Part shown: in pieces, positions 30,568 to 39,904 of the stretch
How the letters are laid out: each line of letters starts with the position of its first letter
Numbering within the stretch: position 1 is the stretch's first letter
NCBI RefSeq assembly: GCF_011764485.1
Contig: NZ_AP022848.1
Coordinates: forward strand, 2,756,001-2,820,000
Source of the DNA: Bosea sp. ANAM02
GTDB taxonomy: Bacteria; Pseudomonadota; Alphaproteobacteria; Rhizobiales; Beijerinckiaceae
Reading direction: 5' to 3'
DNA length: 64,000 nt
Notes under the pieces: model-generated
The model's input: the letters and a program-made list of their open reading frames with translations, nothing else
Database searches by the model: none
What the model was told of the DNA's origin: nothing
Translations under genes and position numbers: made by a program

Positions 30568-30616
30568 GAGCATGATGCCGAAAAGTGGGAACCGGTTTTC
30601 GGATGACATCATGCTC
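30568..30616. repeat. Short palindromic repeat, GCAT...ATGC family (copy 4)
   Basis: GAGCATGAT and ATCATGCTC form the outer arms, CCGAAAA with TTTTCGG the inner arms, around a GTGGGAACC centre. This is the AAGTGGGAACCGGTTTTC form, common in rhizobial genomes. It fills the moaC-moeA gap, which is otherwise too small for other signals. Confidence 0.65.
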
Positions 30617-30622
30617 ATTCCT

Positions 30623-31105
30623 TTAGCCAACTTTCGCCTCGTAATCGCCGGACTGGCCGCCGGATTTGTGCAGCAGGCGGATATTCTCGATCCGCATCGC
30701 CCGGTCGACGGCCTTGACCATGTCGTAGACCGTCAGGCAGGCGACGGAGACGGCGGTCAGCGCCTCCATCTCGACGCCGGTCTGGCCCTTCATCTTGACC
30801 TCGGCACGCACGCGCACGCCTGGCAGGGCCTCGTCGATGGCGAGGTCGACGGCGATCTTGCTCAGCAGCAGCGGGTGGCACAGCGGGATCAGCTCATGCG
30901 TGCGCTTCGCCGCCATGATGCCGGCGAGGCGCGCGGTGCCGAGCACATCGCCCTTCCTGGCGTTGCCATCGCGCACGATCGCGATCGTCTCCGGCGCCAT
31001 GACGACCTGGCCCTCGGCGACCGCGATGCGGGTCGTCTCGGCCTTGCCGCCGACATCGACCATATGCGCCTGGCCTTGCGCGTCGAGATGGCTGAGCCGG
31101 CTCAC
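30623..31105 (-). CDS. moaC: Cyclic pyranopterin monophosphate synthase MoaC
   Basis: Converts 3',8-cyclo-GTP to cyclic pyranopterin monophosphate in molybdenum cofactor synthesis. It has 160 residues. It starts [19 protein letters not shown], and the active-site regions [15 protein letters not shown] and [13 protein letters not shown] are present. The start is a GTG at 31105 that overlaps the trpC stop as GTGA, so it is coupled to trpC. The trpC-moaC-moeA order is common in Hyphomicrobiales. Confidence 0.96.
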   Translation of the reverse strand: MSRLSHLDAQGQAHMVDVGGKAETTRIAVAEGQVVMAPETIAIVRDGNARKGDVLGTARLAGIMAAKRTHELIPLCHPLLLSKIAVDLAIDEALPGVRVRAEVKMKGQTGVEMEALTAVSVACLTVYDMVKAVDRAMRIENIRLLHKSGGQSGDYEAKVG

Positions 31106-31908
31106 GCCGCGACGGCCTTGCCGGTGAGCAGCGCCTGCGTTGCGGTGGTGACGTCGGCCTGCCGCATCAGGCTCTCGCCGACGAGGAAGGTATTCACGCC
31201 GATCCGGTTGAGCCGGGCGATGTCGTCATGCGTGAAGATGCCGCTCTCGCTGATGACGATGCGGTCGGCCGGCACGCGCGGCGCCAGCCGCTCGGTCACG
31301 GCGAGATCGACGTTGAAACTGCGCAGGTCGCGGTTGTTGATGCCGAGCAGGCGGCTTTCGAGCTTGAGCGCCCGGTCGAGCTCGGCATCGTCATGGACCT
31401 CGACGAGAACATCCATGCCAAGCTCGCGCGCGGTCTCGTTCAGGGCCCTGGCGGTGGCGTCGTCGACGCCGGCCATGATGATCAGGATGCAGTCGGCGCC
31501 CCAGGCGCGGGCCTCGTAGACCTGATAGGGCTCGTAGAGGAAATCCTTGCGCAGAGCCGGCAGGCCGGCAGCCTCGCGCGCAGCGGTCAGGAAGTCCGGC
31601 TGGCCCTGGAAGGAAGGCGCGTCGGTCAGCACCGAGAGGCAGGCCGCGCCGCCGGCCGCATAGGCGCGGGCGAGCGAGGGCGGGTCGAAATCGGCCCGGA
31701 TCAGGCCCTTGGACGGGCTCGCCTTCTTGATCTCGGCGATCAGAGCCGGCGTGCCCTGAGCGAGCTTGCCGGCCAATGCGTTGGCAAAGCCGCGTGGTTT
31801 GGAAGCCGCGCGTGCGCGGCGCTCGATTTCGGCCTGCGGGACCACGGCTTTCGCCGCCGCGATCTCCTGGCGCTTGTAGGCTTCGATCTTGGCGAGGATG
31901 TCGGTCAT
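31102..31908 (-). CDS. trpC: Indole-3-glycerol phosphate synthase
   Basis: Closes the indole ring in tryptophan synthesis. It has 268 residues and a TIM-barrel fold. [17 protein letters not shown] near residue 60, [21 protein letters not shown] in the middle (read in two parts), and [12 protein letters not shown] followed by [11 protein letters not shown] show the catalytic Lys, Glu and Asn loops. It is the single-domain enzyme, not fused to TrpF. Seven bases separate it from trpD upstream. Confidence 0.97.
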   Translation of the reverse strand: MTDILAKIEAYKRQEIAAAKAVVPQAEIERRARAASKPRGFANALAGKLAQGTPALIAEIKKASPSKGLIRADFDPPSLARAYAAGGAACLSVLTDAPSFQGQPDFLTAAREAAGLPALRKDFLYEPYQVYEARAWGADCILIIMAGVDDATARALNETARELGMDVLVEVHDDAELDRALKLESRLLGINNRDLRSFNVDLAVTERLAPRVPADRIVISESGIFTHDDIARLNRIGVNTFLVGESLMRQADVTTATQALLTGKAVAA

Positions 31909-31915
31909 GCCGGCC

Positions 31916-32929
31916 TCACGCGTTCGAGGCTTTGACGAGCGCGGCGAGCGTCGCCTTGGCCTTGCCGGAATCGAGCGCGGCCGTGGCCTGGGCGAAGCCG
32001 TCCTTCAAATCCTTGGCCTTGCCGGCGACGAGCAGCGCTGCTGCCGCATTGAAGGCGGCGATGTCGCGGAAGCCGGTCTTCTCTCCGGCGAGCACGGCGT
32101 TGAGCGCCGCCGCGTTCTCCTCCGGCGTGCCGCCGCGCAGCACTTCGGGCTTGGCGGGTTCGATGCCGACATCGGCCGGGCTGATCGAAAAGCTCTCGAT
32201 CTTGCCGTTCTCCAGCGAGACGACGCGGGTCGGGCCGGTCGTGGTGATCTCGTCGAGCCCGTCGGAGCCGTGCACGGCCCAGACGCGGGTCGAGCCGAAG
32301 GAGGCCAGCACCTTGACCATCGGCTCCAGCCAGGTCTCGGAGAAGGCGCCGATGAGCTGGCGCTTGGCGCCGGCCGGGTTGGAGAGCGGGCCGAGCAGGT
32401 TGAAGATCGTGCGCGTGCCGAGCTCGGTGCGCACCGGCGCGACATGGCGCATCGAGGCGTGATGCGTCGGCGCGAACATGAAGCCGACGCCGGCCTCGCG
32501 GATGCAGTGCTCGGTCGCGGCCGGATCGAGCCCGACCTTGACGCCGAGCGCGATCAGCACGTCGGCCGCGCCGGAACGCGAGGAGGCCGCGCGATTGCCA
32601 TGTTTGGCGACCGGCACGCTGCAGGCCGCGGTGATGATCGAGGCCAGCGTCGAGACATTGTAGGAGCCGGAGGAATCGCCGCCGGTGCCGACGATGTCCA
32701 TCGCCTCGGGCGGCGCCTTCACGGGCAGCATCTTGCCGCGCATGGCGCTGGCGGCGCCGGCGATCTCGTCGATCGTCTCGCCGCGCACGCGCAGCGCCAT
32801 CAGGAAGGCGGCAGATTGGGCGTTCGTCACCTCGCCCGAAAGGATGGTGTCGAAGGCGTCGCGCGCTTCCTCGCGGGAGAGCGTCGCGCCGGTCGCGACC
32901 TTGGCGATGAAGGGTTTGAAATCGTCCAT
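31916..32929 (-). CDS. trpD: Anthranilate phosphoribosyltransferase
   Basis: Adds phosphoribosyl pyrophosphate to anthranilate, the second step of tryptophan synthesis. It has 337 residues. The glycine-rich PRPP loop [15 protein letters not shown] is near residue 82, then [17 protein letters not shown] and [17 protein letters not shown] with the anthranilate-tunnel residues. It lies 15 bases after trpG. Confidence 0.97.
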   Translation of the reverse strand: MDDFKPFIAKVATGATLSREEARDAFDTILSGEVTNAQSAAFLMALRVRGETIDEIAGAASAMRGKMLPVKAPPEAMDIVGTGGDSSGSYNVSTLASIITAACSVPVAKHGNRAASSRSGAADVLIALGVKVGLDPAATEHCIREAGVGFMFAPTHHASMRHVAPVRTELGTRTIFNLLGPLSNPAGAKRQLIGAFSETWLEPMVKVLASFGSTRVWAVHGSDGLDEITTTGPTRVVSLENGKIESFSISPADVGIEPAKPEVLRGGTPEENAAALNAVLAGEKTGFRDIAAFNAAAALLVAGKAKDLKDGFAQATAALDSGKAKATLAALVKASNA

Positions 32930-32944
32930 GGGAACTCTGCGGAA

Positions 32945-33562
32945 TCAGGCTGAAAGGGTCAGGGCGGAGGCTTCGCGTTCGCTCTGCCATCGCTCCGCGA
33001 GGTCGAGGAAATTCCGCAGGATCGTCGCGCCATGCTCGGAGGCGATGCTCTCCGGATGGAACTGGACGCCGTGGACCGGCAGCTCCCGATGGGAAAGCGC
33101 CATGATCAGGCCGTCATCGCTCTCCGCCTCGATCTCGAAGACGTCCGGGCAGGAGGCGCGCTCGACTACGAGCGAGTGATAGCGCGTCGCCTGCAGCGGC
33201 CCGTTGATGCCGCGGAACAGGCCGCGCGCCTTGTGGCGGATCGGGGAGACCTTGCCATGCATCGGCAGGGGCGCGCGCACGACCTGGCCGCCGAAGGCCT
33301 GGCCCATCGCCTGCAGACCGAGACAGACGCCGAAGATCGGCTTCCGGCCCGCGCCTTCGCGGATGACGTCGAGGCAGATGCCGGCTTCGTTGGGCGTGCA
33401 GGGGCCGGGCGAGAGCACGATCGCGTCGTGGTCGCCGGCAAGCGCCTCCTCGGCAGTGAGCGCGTCGTTACGCCAGACATCGACCTCGGCGCCCAGCCCA
33501 CCGATGAGGTGGACCAGGTTCCAGGTGAAGCTGTCGTAGTTGTCGATCAACAGAACGCGCAT
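32945..33562 (-). CDS. trpG: Anthranilate synthase glutaminase component
   Basis: Class I glutamine amidotransferase that supplies ammonia to TrpE; it may also serve PabB. It has 205 residues. The nucleophile C80 is in [16 protein letters not shown], and the His-Glu pair is in GVQFHPESI near residue 177. The start is ATG at 33562 ([15 protein letters not shown]); a TTG six bases upstream is in frame. No trpE lies upstream: the next gene is an aldo/keto reductase, so the synthase subunit must be encoded elsewhere. Confidence 0.95.
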   Translation of the reverse strand: MRVLLIDNYDSFTWNLVHLIGGLGAEVDVWRNDALTAEEALAGDHDAIVLSPGPCTPNEAGICLDVIREGAGRKPIFGVCLGLQAMGQAFGGQVVRAPLPMHGKVSPIRHKARGLFRGINGPLQATRYHSLVVERASCPDVFEIEAESDDGLIMALSHRELPVHGVQFHPESIASEHGATILRNFLDLAERWQSEREASALTLSA

Positions 33563-33639
33563 GGCCAAACCCGTGAATGCGGGTTGAGGTCATGCACGTT
33601 CGGGGGCGGGGTGGTCAAGTTTCGCGCGGACTGCGCGGA

Positions 33640-34674
33640 TCAGACCACCGGCGGATTCAACCGCGCGAACCCGGCTTGGCGCCGATAGGGGAAATACGGA
33701 TAGGGCGCGGTCCGCACACTTGCGGCATCGAGGCGCGCAACCTGCTCGGCCGTGAGGTTCCAGCCGACCGCGCCGAGATTGTCGCGCAATTGCTGCTCGT
33801 TGCGGGCGCCGATGATGACGGAGGAGACCGTCGGGCGCTGCAGCAGCCAGTTGATCGCGACCTGCGGCACGCTCCTGCCGGTCTCCCCGGCGACGGCATC
33901 GAGCACATCGACGATGGCGTAGAGCTGCTCATCCTCCACCGGCGGGCCGAATTCGGCGGTCTCGTGCAGGCGGCTGCCCGCAGGCAACGGCTGGCCGCGC
34001 CGGATCTTGCCGGTGAGGCGGCCCCAGCCGAGCGGGCTCCAGACCAGCGCGCCGACGCCCTGGTCGAGGCCGAGCGGCATCAGCTCCCATTCGTAATCGC
34101 GCCCGACCAGCGAGTAGTAGACCTGATGCGCGACATAGCGCGGCCAGCCATGGCGTTCGGCGGCGGCGAGGGATTTCATCAGTTCCCAGCCGGCAAAGTT
34201 CGACACGCCGACATGGCGCAGTTTTCCGGCGCGGACGAGCATGTCGAGCGTCGAAAGCACCTCCTCGACGGGCGTGCCGGCATCGAAGGCGTGGAGTTGC
34301 AGCAGGTCGATATAATCGGTGCCCAGACGGCGCAGCGCATCCTCGGTCGCCTTGATCAGGCGGCTGCGCGAGGAGCCCGCATCATTGGGCCCGTCCCCCA
34401 TCGGCAGCGTGGTCTTGGTCGAGATCAGGACCTTGTCGCGTCGTCCCTTGATCGCCTCGCCGAGCACCTCCTCGGAAGCGCCGTTCGAATAGACATCGGC
34501 GGTGTCGAACAGGTTCAGCCCGGCTTCCAGGCAGATATCGATCAGGCGGCGCGCTTCCCGCGCGTCCGTCGTGCCCCATGCGCTGAAAAGCGGCCCCGTT
34601 CCGCCGAAGGTGCCTGCGCCGAAGCTCAGGGCGGGCACCATCAGCCCCGAATGGCCCAATCGCCGATATTCCAT
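33640..34674 (-). CDS. Aldo/keto reductase
   Basis: NAD(P)H-dependent oxidoreductase with a TIM-barrel fold; the substrate is unknown. It has 344 residues. The catalytic tetrad is readable: Asp and Tyr in FDTADVYSNG near residue 57, Lys in ISTKTTL and His in LLQLHAFD. The C-terminal cofactor region contains SSVIIGARNEQQLRDNLGA. It belongs to the YajO/YghZ-like group by its start MEYRRLGHSGLMV. It lies 77 bases before trpG on the same strand and may be a separate unit. Confidence 0.92.
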   Translation of the reverse strand: MEYRRLGHSGLMVPALSFGAGTFGGTGPLFSAWGTTDAREARRLIDICLEAGLNLFDTADVYSNGASEEVLGEAIKGRRDKVLISTKTTLPMGDGPNDAGSSRSRLIKATEDALRRLGTDYIDLLQLHAFDAGTPVEEVLSTLDMLVRAGKLRHVGVSNFAGWELMKSLAAAERHGWPRYVAHQVYYSLVGRDYEWELMPLGLDQGVGALVWSPLGWGRLTGKIRRGQPLPAGSRLHETAEFGPPVEDEQLYAIVDVLDAVAGETGRSVPQVAINWLLQRPTVSSVIIGARNEQQLRDNLGAVGWNLTAEQVARLDAASVRTAPYPYFPYRRQAGFARLNPPVV

Positions 34675-34784
34675 GATCCAGATCTCCAGTGGAGGTCGGA
34701 AGATGGCGGTGCGAAGCCGGCGCGATTAGCCCGCCCGCCGGAACAGCATTCGTGAGTTCAAGTCATCGAGACAGAGACCGGAAA

Positions 34785-36296
34785 CTAGCCTCGTGCGCTG
34801 CGCGGCATGCCTGCCGTGCGCGGCTGGGCCAGCCCCGGCGCTGTTTCCACGCCGAGCGCCGGGAGCGCCAGCGTGCGCTGGCCGCGGAAATCGACATGGC
34901 AGACGATCAGCCCGCGCTCCTCGATATAGCTGAGCACGCGGCGCGCCCGGCTCGGCGAGGCGCTGCCGTAGACTTCGGCGAGCTCGGCATCGCTGGGGCA
35001 GGGCCGGCCCTCGATCGCGGTGCGGGCGATGTAGAGGAAGAGCCCCTGCAGGTCTTCCGGCAGCGTGCCGGAAGCCGCCACGGCCGCCTGCCAGCCCTCG
35101 CTCGTCGCGACGCTGTCGCTGACGCCGGCGCGCGCGACGGCCAGCCTGCGGCGGAATTCCTCCAGGCTCAGATGCGTGCGGCCGAGCCGGCGCATCCGGC
35201 AGCGCACGGTGAAGTCCTGGTAGAGCACCGCGACCTGCCGCGAGCGAGCCTCGGGATCGCCCATCAATTCGCGCAGGATCTCGACCATGATCGCCTCGCG
35301 CTCGGCCGGTTCCAGCTCGATCTCGGGCTCGGGGTCCGGCTGCGGGGCCGGGCGATAGTTCTCGATCCGGCGCAGCACCTCGGTCGGGTCGGGCCGCGGG
35401 CGCGGTGCCGGGCGGGCAGGCCGCGCCATCGGCAGCGGCTCGTCCTCGCCGCGCGTGAAGATCAGCTTGCCGGCCTCTTCCGGCGCCTGCTCGGGCAGCG
35501 GCATCAATCCCGGCGCTCCGCCGCGGTCGACCGAGGAGACCGAGCCGATCCGGATCGGCAGCGGGCGCTTCGACAGGGCGGGGCCGAGCGCGACGAACTG
35601 GCCGCGTTCGAGGTCTCGGAACATCTCGGCCTGGCGCCGGTCCATGCCGAGCAGGTCGGCGGCGCGCTGCATGTCGATATCGAGGAAGGTGCGGCCCATC
35701 AGGAAGTTCGAGGCTTCCGCCGCGACGTTCTTGGCGAGCTTGGCAAGGCGCTGAGTCGCGATGACGCCGGCAAGGCCGCGCTTGCGGCCGCGGCACATCA
35801 GGTTGGTCATGGCGCCGAGCGAAAGGCGGCGCGCCTCGTCGGAGGCCTCGCCCGCCATGACGGGCGCGAAGAGCTGGGCCTCGTCGACCACGATCAGCAT
35901 CGGGAACCAGAGCGAGCGGTCGACGTCGAAGAGCCCGCCGAGGAAAGCGGCAGTGGCGCGCAACTGCTCGTCGGCTTCGAGATTCTCGAGATTGAGCACC
36001 ACCGATACGCGGTGCTGGCGCACGCGCAGCGCGACGCGCTGCAGTTCGGCCTCGCCGCATTCGGCATCGACAACGACATGGCCGAACTGGTCGGCGAGCG
36101 AGACGAAATCGCCTTCGGGGTCGATGATTGCCTGCTGCACCAAGGGCGCGCTCTGCTCCAGCAGGCGGCGCAGCAGATGCGACTTGCCCGAGCCGGAATT
36201 GCCCTGCACCAGCAGACGCGTCGCCAGCAATTCGGCGAGATCGATCAGGCCGGGCTCGCCGGTCCTCGTCGTTCCCATCTCGATGGCGGTGGTCAT
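34785..36296 (-). CDS. HerA/DUF87-type ATPase of unknown function
   Basis: A P-loop ATPase of 503 residues. Walker A GNSGSGKS is at 32-39, and Walker B lies in PMLIVVDEAQLF near residue 145, followed by an arginine-rich RGRKRGLAGVIATQR segment typical of HerA/FtsK-like motors. Residues ~270-330 are a Pro/Arg-rich linker. The C-terminal ~100 residues look like a winged helix (YGSASPSRARRVLSYIEERG). No NurA partner is adjacent, which argues against a classical HerA repair pair. ATG at 36296 is chosen because the product then starts just before the P-loop; the longer frame to 36617 is Arg-rich shadow. No strong ribosome site is seen. Confidence 0.75.
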   Translation of the reverse strand: MTTAIEMGTTRTGEPGLIDLAELLATRLLVQGNSGSGKSHLLRRLLEQSAPLVQQAIIDPEGDFVSLADQFGHVVVDAECGEAELQRVALRVRQHRVSVVLNLENLEADEQLRATAAFLGGLFDVDRSLWFPMLIVVDEAQLFAPVMAGEASDEARRLSLGAMTNLMCRGRKRGLAGVIATQRLAKLAKNVAAEASNFLMGRTFLDIDMQRAADLLGMDRRQAEMFRDLERGQFVALGPALSKRPLPIRIGSVSSVDRGGAPGLMPLPEQAPEEAGKLIFTRGEDEPLPMARPARPAPRPRPDPTEVLRRIENYRPAPQPDPEPEIELEPAEREAIMVEILRELMGDPEARSRQVAVLYQDFTVRCRMRRLGRTHLSLEEFRRRLAVARAGVSDSVATSEGWQAAVAASGTLPEDLQGLFLYIARTAIEGRPCPSDAELAEVYGSASPSRARRVLSYIEERGLIVCHVDFRGQRTLALPALGVETAPGLAQPRTAGMPRSARG

Positions 36297-36408
36297 GCGG
36301 GCGATGAATCGTCGGGTTGGATCGGGCGCGGACTTGCGGCCGGCGCTTCTAGCACGGCCTTCCCTTCGCTGGGCGCAGGGCTGCCCTGCCTTCCACAGGC
36401 AATGCGCC

Positions 36409-36690
36409 TCAGCGCGGGCAGCGCAGGGCGCGCTCCTGCCGGACGATATCGGCGATCGCCCGGCGATCATTGGCCGAAAGTGGCACGTCCTCGATCGAGT
36501 CGTACTGGCAGCCGGCATTCCCGAAAGCCGCGATCGCTCGCTGGGTCCGGAAGCAATAGCCCTGCGCCTTGTAGATCTCGTTGCGCGCGGTCCAGAGATC
36601 GGCGCAGGCCTGGGCATTGGCGGGGGCCGGCGTGACCATCGCCCCGGTGAGCAGGGCGGTCGCGAGAAACGGAAAGCAGAGGCTGCGCAT
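36409..36690 (-). CDS. Small secreted protein with a YARHG-like motif
   Basis: A 93-residue protein with a signal peptide (about residues 1-26, ending PAPANA). The mature part has LWTARNEIYKAQGYCF and a later AFGNAGC, resembling the YARHG motif of small periplasmic or extracellular proteins, with four Cys likely forming disulfides. ATG at 36690 has AGGAG eight bases upstream; a longer frame to 36765 is less likely. The role is unknown. Confidence 0.75.
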   Translation of the reverse strand: MRSLCFPFLATALLTGAMVTPAPANAQACADLWTARNEIYKAQGYCFRTQRAIAAFGNAGCQYDSIEDVPLSANDRRAIADIVRQERALRCPR

Positions 36691-36764
36691 CGGGTGTCTC
36701 CTGCAAGCGGGTCGCAAGCTTCGTGGAGAGGGCTTGCGAAGGCAACGGTGGACGCGATGCGGCA

Positions 36765-37802
36765 CTATTCGGCGGCCGCAGGTCCCTGTCGTTTGCTGAC
36801 GCTGATATCGCCGGCCGAATGCGCCTCGATATCGACGATAGCGACATCCGGACGGTCGATTGCGGGTAGGCCGCGGGCGTCGCTCGCGCGGTGCACGAAG
36901 ACGAGACTGGCCAGCGCCGGATGCCCGGCGAGCCGAGAATGCGCCAGCGCCGGTTCCATGGCGCCGGGCAGCACCAGATGCACGCTGCGCCCGCCTTCGA
37001 TGCAGGCCTGCAGGTCGCCGAGGTTGAACAGGCCGAGCGGCAGGAGTTCGAGCCCGCTCAGCATCGCGACGCCCGGTCCGCTCGCCAGCGCGGCGAGGTC
37101 GCCGCCGACCAGCGTCGTCACGATCCGCGACGAGACGGTCGGCTTCAGAGCCCGCGAGATGTCGAGTGCCTTGCCGAGCAATTCCCGCTCCGGCAGCGCG
37201 ATCGGCCCCTGCAGCGAGGTGCCGTCGGCGATCTGCAGCACCGGCCGCTCGGCGAGTTGCGGCAGCGGATGCAGCGTCGGGCTTGCCATCAGCATGTCGA
37301 GTGGTGCGACGCCATCGGGCACATCCGGGCCGAAGCCGCCGACGAAGCGCGTCCCGAAGGCCCGCATCGCGAGATTGCGCAGCACGAGCAGCGGCCGCAG
37401 CGGCCCGACCCGGCTGACGCCGAGCGCCATCACCGCGCCGGAAGCCTCGATCAGCTTGAGCAGTTCGAGCTCGTTGCCGTGCAGGGGCAGCATCAGGGGC
37501 GACAGGCCCGCGCGCAGACTCGCCAGGATCGAGACGATGGCCTCTGGCCCCAGCGGCGCCATGATCGCGACGCTCGCCCCCGGCGTGCCCTTGTTGATGG
37601 CGAGCAGCCGTGCCAGACGGTCGATGCGTTCGTCGAGGTCGAGGAAATTGACCGAGCCCGGCGTGACGTCGCTCCAGCCGCGCCGGCCCGGTGGATCGCG
37701 CAGGGCCGCGTCATAGCCGCGGTTGCGGGTCAGGGCCGCGAGCAGGGTGTCGAGATCGAGACCGTCGAGCAAGGCTGAGGCTTCGTCCTGTTCTGCCCGC
37801 AT
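36765..37802 (-). CDS. AMP-binding-like protein with degenerate P-loop
   Basis: A 345-residue protein that resembles the N-terminal part of acyl-CoA synthetases: SVNFLDLDERIDRLARLLA and VAIMAPLGPEAIVSILASLRAG at 50-100 match that fold. The ATP-binding loop, normally TSGTTGxPK, is replaced by ADGTSLQGP at 192-200. The C-terminal adenylation motifs (the YGxTE type and the GD-containing hinge) are not seen. An inactive or repurposed adenylation domain is likely. ATG at 37802 has AGGAT close upstream, nine bases after the stop of the solute-binding protein gene, so the two are probably one operon. Confidence 0.6.
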   Translation of the reverse strand: MRAEQDEASALLDGLDLDTLLAALTRNRGYDAALRDPPGRRGWSDVTPGSVNFLDLDERIDRLARLLAINKGTPGASVAIMAPLGPEAIVSILASLRAGLSPLMLPLHGNELELLKLIEASGAVMALGVSRVGPLRPLLVLRNLAMRAFGTRFVGGFGPDVPDGVAPLDMLMASPTLHPLPQLAERPVLQIADGTSLQGPIALPERELLGKALDISRALKPTVSSRIVTTLVGGDLAALASGPGVAMLSGLELLPLGLFNLGDLQACIEGGRSVHLVLPGAMEPALAHSRLAGHPALASLVFVHRASDARGLPAIDRPDVAIVDIEAHSAGDISVSKRQGPAAAE

Positions 37803-37811
37803 CGACAGATC

Positions 37812-39662
37812 CTAGTTCGCCGGTGCCGCCGCCGGGAGGCGGGCCAGCAGCTCGTTGGAGAGGAAATAGGCGGGCTGCCGCCCCGCCAGCGTGACGCCGC
37901 GCGCGAAAGCGATCCAGGTGTCGGGCAGGTAATAGAGCGGTACGACGTAGAAGCCGGAGATCAGCAGGCGGTCGAGCGCGCGCACCGCCGCGACGAAATC
38001 CGCGCGCTCGCGGGCTCCGAGCAGGGCCTGCAGCACGGCGTCGACGGCGGGCGATTTCACGCCGGCATAGTTCAGCGAGCCGTTGCGGGCGGCATTCGCC
38101 GAGCCCCAGCGCCCGATCTGCTCGTTGCCGGGCGAGGCCGAGGCCGGCCAGGTCCACTGGATCATGTCGAAATCATAAGCCGACAGGCGCCGCCAGTACT
38201 GCACGTCGTCGATCAGGCGCACCGAGACGGCGATGCCGAGCCGGGCGAGCGATTGCGCATAGTTGAGCGCGAGCCGTTCCTGCGGCCGGCTGGTCACGGT
38301 GATCTCGAAGGCGAAAGGCTCGTCCTTGCCGTTGCGCAGAACGCCTTCGCGCAGCGTGTAGCCGGCAGCCTTGAGCAGATCGAGCGCCTTACGCGCCTGC
38401 TCGCGATCGCGGCCCGACCCGTCGGTCTCCGAGGGCCGCCAGGTGCCGGCGAGGATGTCCCCGCGCACCGCGCCGGGGAAAGCGGCGAGCAGGACCTTCT
38501 CCCGCTCGTCGGCGGGGGCGCCGAGTGCCGACAGATCCGAATCAGAGAAGAAGCTACCGGCGCGGCGATAGACGCCGTGGAACAGGTTGCGGTTGACCCA
38601 TTCGAAATCGAACAGCAGGCCCAGCGCCTCACGCACCCGGACATCGGCGAAGATCGGCCGGCGCGTGTTGAAGACGAGGCCGGTCATGCCCTTGGGCGTG
38701 TTGAAATGCAGGGTCTCCTGCCGGATGCGCCCGTCATGGACGGCGGGGATATCGTAGCCGGTCATCCAGCGCGTCGGGTCGCCCTCGATGCGGACATCGT
38801 AGAGCCCGGCCTTGAACGCCTCGAACAGCGCGTTCGAGTCCCGGTAGAAATCGTAGCGGATCTCGTCGGCATTATAGAGCCCGCGCGTGAGCGGATGCTC
38901 CTCGGCCCAGAAATCCTTGCGCCGCCGCAGCGTCAGCGCTTCGCCGGGCCGGATTTCCTCGACGACATAGGGGCCGGAGCCGAGCGCCGGCTTAAAGCTG
39001 GTCTCGCCGAAGGTTTCGGCTTGGGTCGCATGCTTCGCGAAGATCGGCATCGCGCCGATCACCAGCGGCAATTCGCGGTTGGAGCCGTCGCCGAGCTCGA
39101 ACTCGACGCGCCGGGGCGAAGGCGCGGCGACCTTTGTCACCCGGCCGAGGCTGGAACGATGGAACGGCTTACCCTTGGTCTTGAGCATCTCGAACGTGAA
39201 GATCACGTCCTCGGCCGTGACCGGCTTGCCGTCCGAGAACCGCGCGCGCTCGTCGATCTCGAAGGCCAGATGCTTGCGGTCGGCATCGAGCGCAACGCCG
39301 GAGGCGAGCAGGCCATAGGCCGTGAAGGGCTCGTCGGCCGAACGGTAGAGCAGGCTCTGCTGGACATATTTCGGCACGGCATCGGGCGCGACGCCGAGCA
39401 CGACGAGCGGGTTGAGGCTGTCGAATGTGCCTTGGATGCCCATGACGATGCGCCCGCCCTTGGGCGCTCCGGGGTCGGCATAGGGCAGGTGCGCGAAGCC
39501 GGGCAGCAGGGCCGGCTGGCCATGCATCGCGATGGCGTGCCCCAGCGGGGCCGAATCGGCCAATGCCGTGCGGCCGCGCGCCAGGACGGCGAACGGGGCC
39601 AAAGCCAGCAGAAGGTTGACCCCGCGGCGGCTCACCGCCTGGGGCAATCGAAGAAATTCCAT
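37812..39662 (-). CDS. Family 5 extracellular solute-binding protein (YejA-like)
   Basis: Periplasmic receptor of a peptide, opine or nickel-type ABC importer. It has 616 residues. The N-terminus contains SRRGVNLLLALAP, a possible twin-arginine or Sec signal, ending near ALA. The mature part starts with the YejA-type GFAHLPYADPGAPKGG. SBP_bac_5 features follow: FEIDERARFSDGKPVTAEDVIF, then GSGPYVVEEIRPGE. The start at 39662 gives the signal peptide directly; the frame is open to 39695. No permease or ATPase genes are adjacent. It is followed by the AMP-binding-like gene. Confidence 0.9.
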   Translation of the reverse strand: MEFLRLPQAVSRRGVNLLLALAPFAVLARGRTALADSAPLGHAIAMHGQPALLPGFAHLPYADPGAPKGGRIVMGIQGTFDSLNPLVVLGVAPDAVPKYVQQSLLYRSADEPFTAYGLLASGVALDADRKHLAFEIDERARFSDGKPVTAEDVIFTFEMLKTKGKPFHRSSLGRVTKVAAPSPRRVEFELGDGSNRELPLVIGAMPIFAKHATQAETFGETSFKPALGSGPYVVEEIRPGEALTLRRRKDFWAEEHPLTRGLYNADEIRYDFYRDSNALFEAFKAGLYDVRIEGDPTRWMTGYDIPAVHDGRIRQETLHFNTPKGMTGLVFNTRRPIFADVRVREALGLLFDFEWVNRNLFHGVYRRAGSFFSDSDLSALGAPADEREKVLLAAFPGAVRGDILAGTWRPSETDGSGRDREQARKALDLLKAAGYTLREGVLRNGKDEPFAFEITVTSRPQERLALNYAQSLARLGIAVSVRLIDDVQYWRRLSAYDFDMIQWTWPASASPGNEQIGRWGSANAARNGSLNYAGVKSPAVDAVLQALLGARERADFVAAVRALDRLLISGFYVVPLYYLPDTWIAFARGVTLAGRQPAYFLSNELLARLPAAAPAN

Positions 39663-39904
39663 CGTACGACCTGATTCCCTCGGCAAGAATAGCATGGGAG
39701 CAGCAGGGTCACGCAGCTATTCGGGCTGGAATCCTCGCCGCGAACTCGCTAAAGGCGAGGGCAGGGTGTCATTCAAACGCCTCAATCAGCCTTGATGTGC
39801 ACGGCTTGCGATGGCCGGCGCCCCATGCGATTGGGCCATCAGCGGTGACGCGCGCGGCTTGCGAAGTCGTGATCCCGAATTCGCTTGGTAAGGAAAGACA
39901 AGGA

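Noticed and set aside
36297..36617. An N-terminal extension of the HerA-like ATPase
   Set aside because: The extra ~107 residues are Arg/Ser/Pro-rich with no fold, overlap the small secreted protein gene, and lie before the first sensible ATG at 36296.
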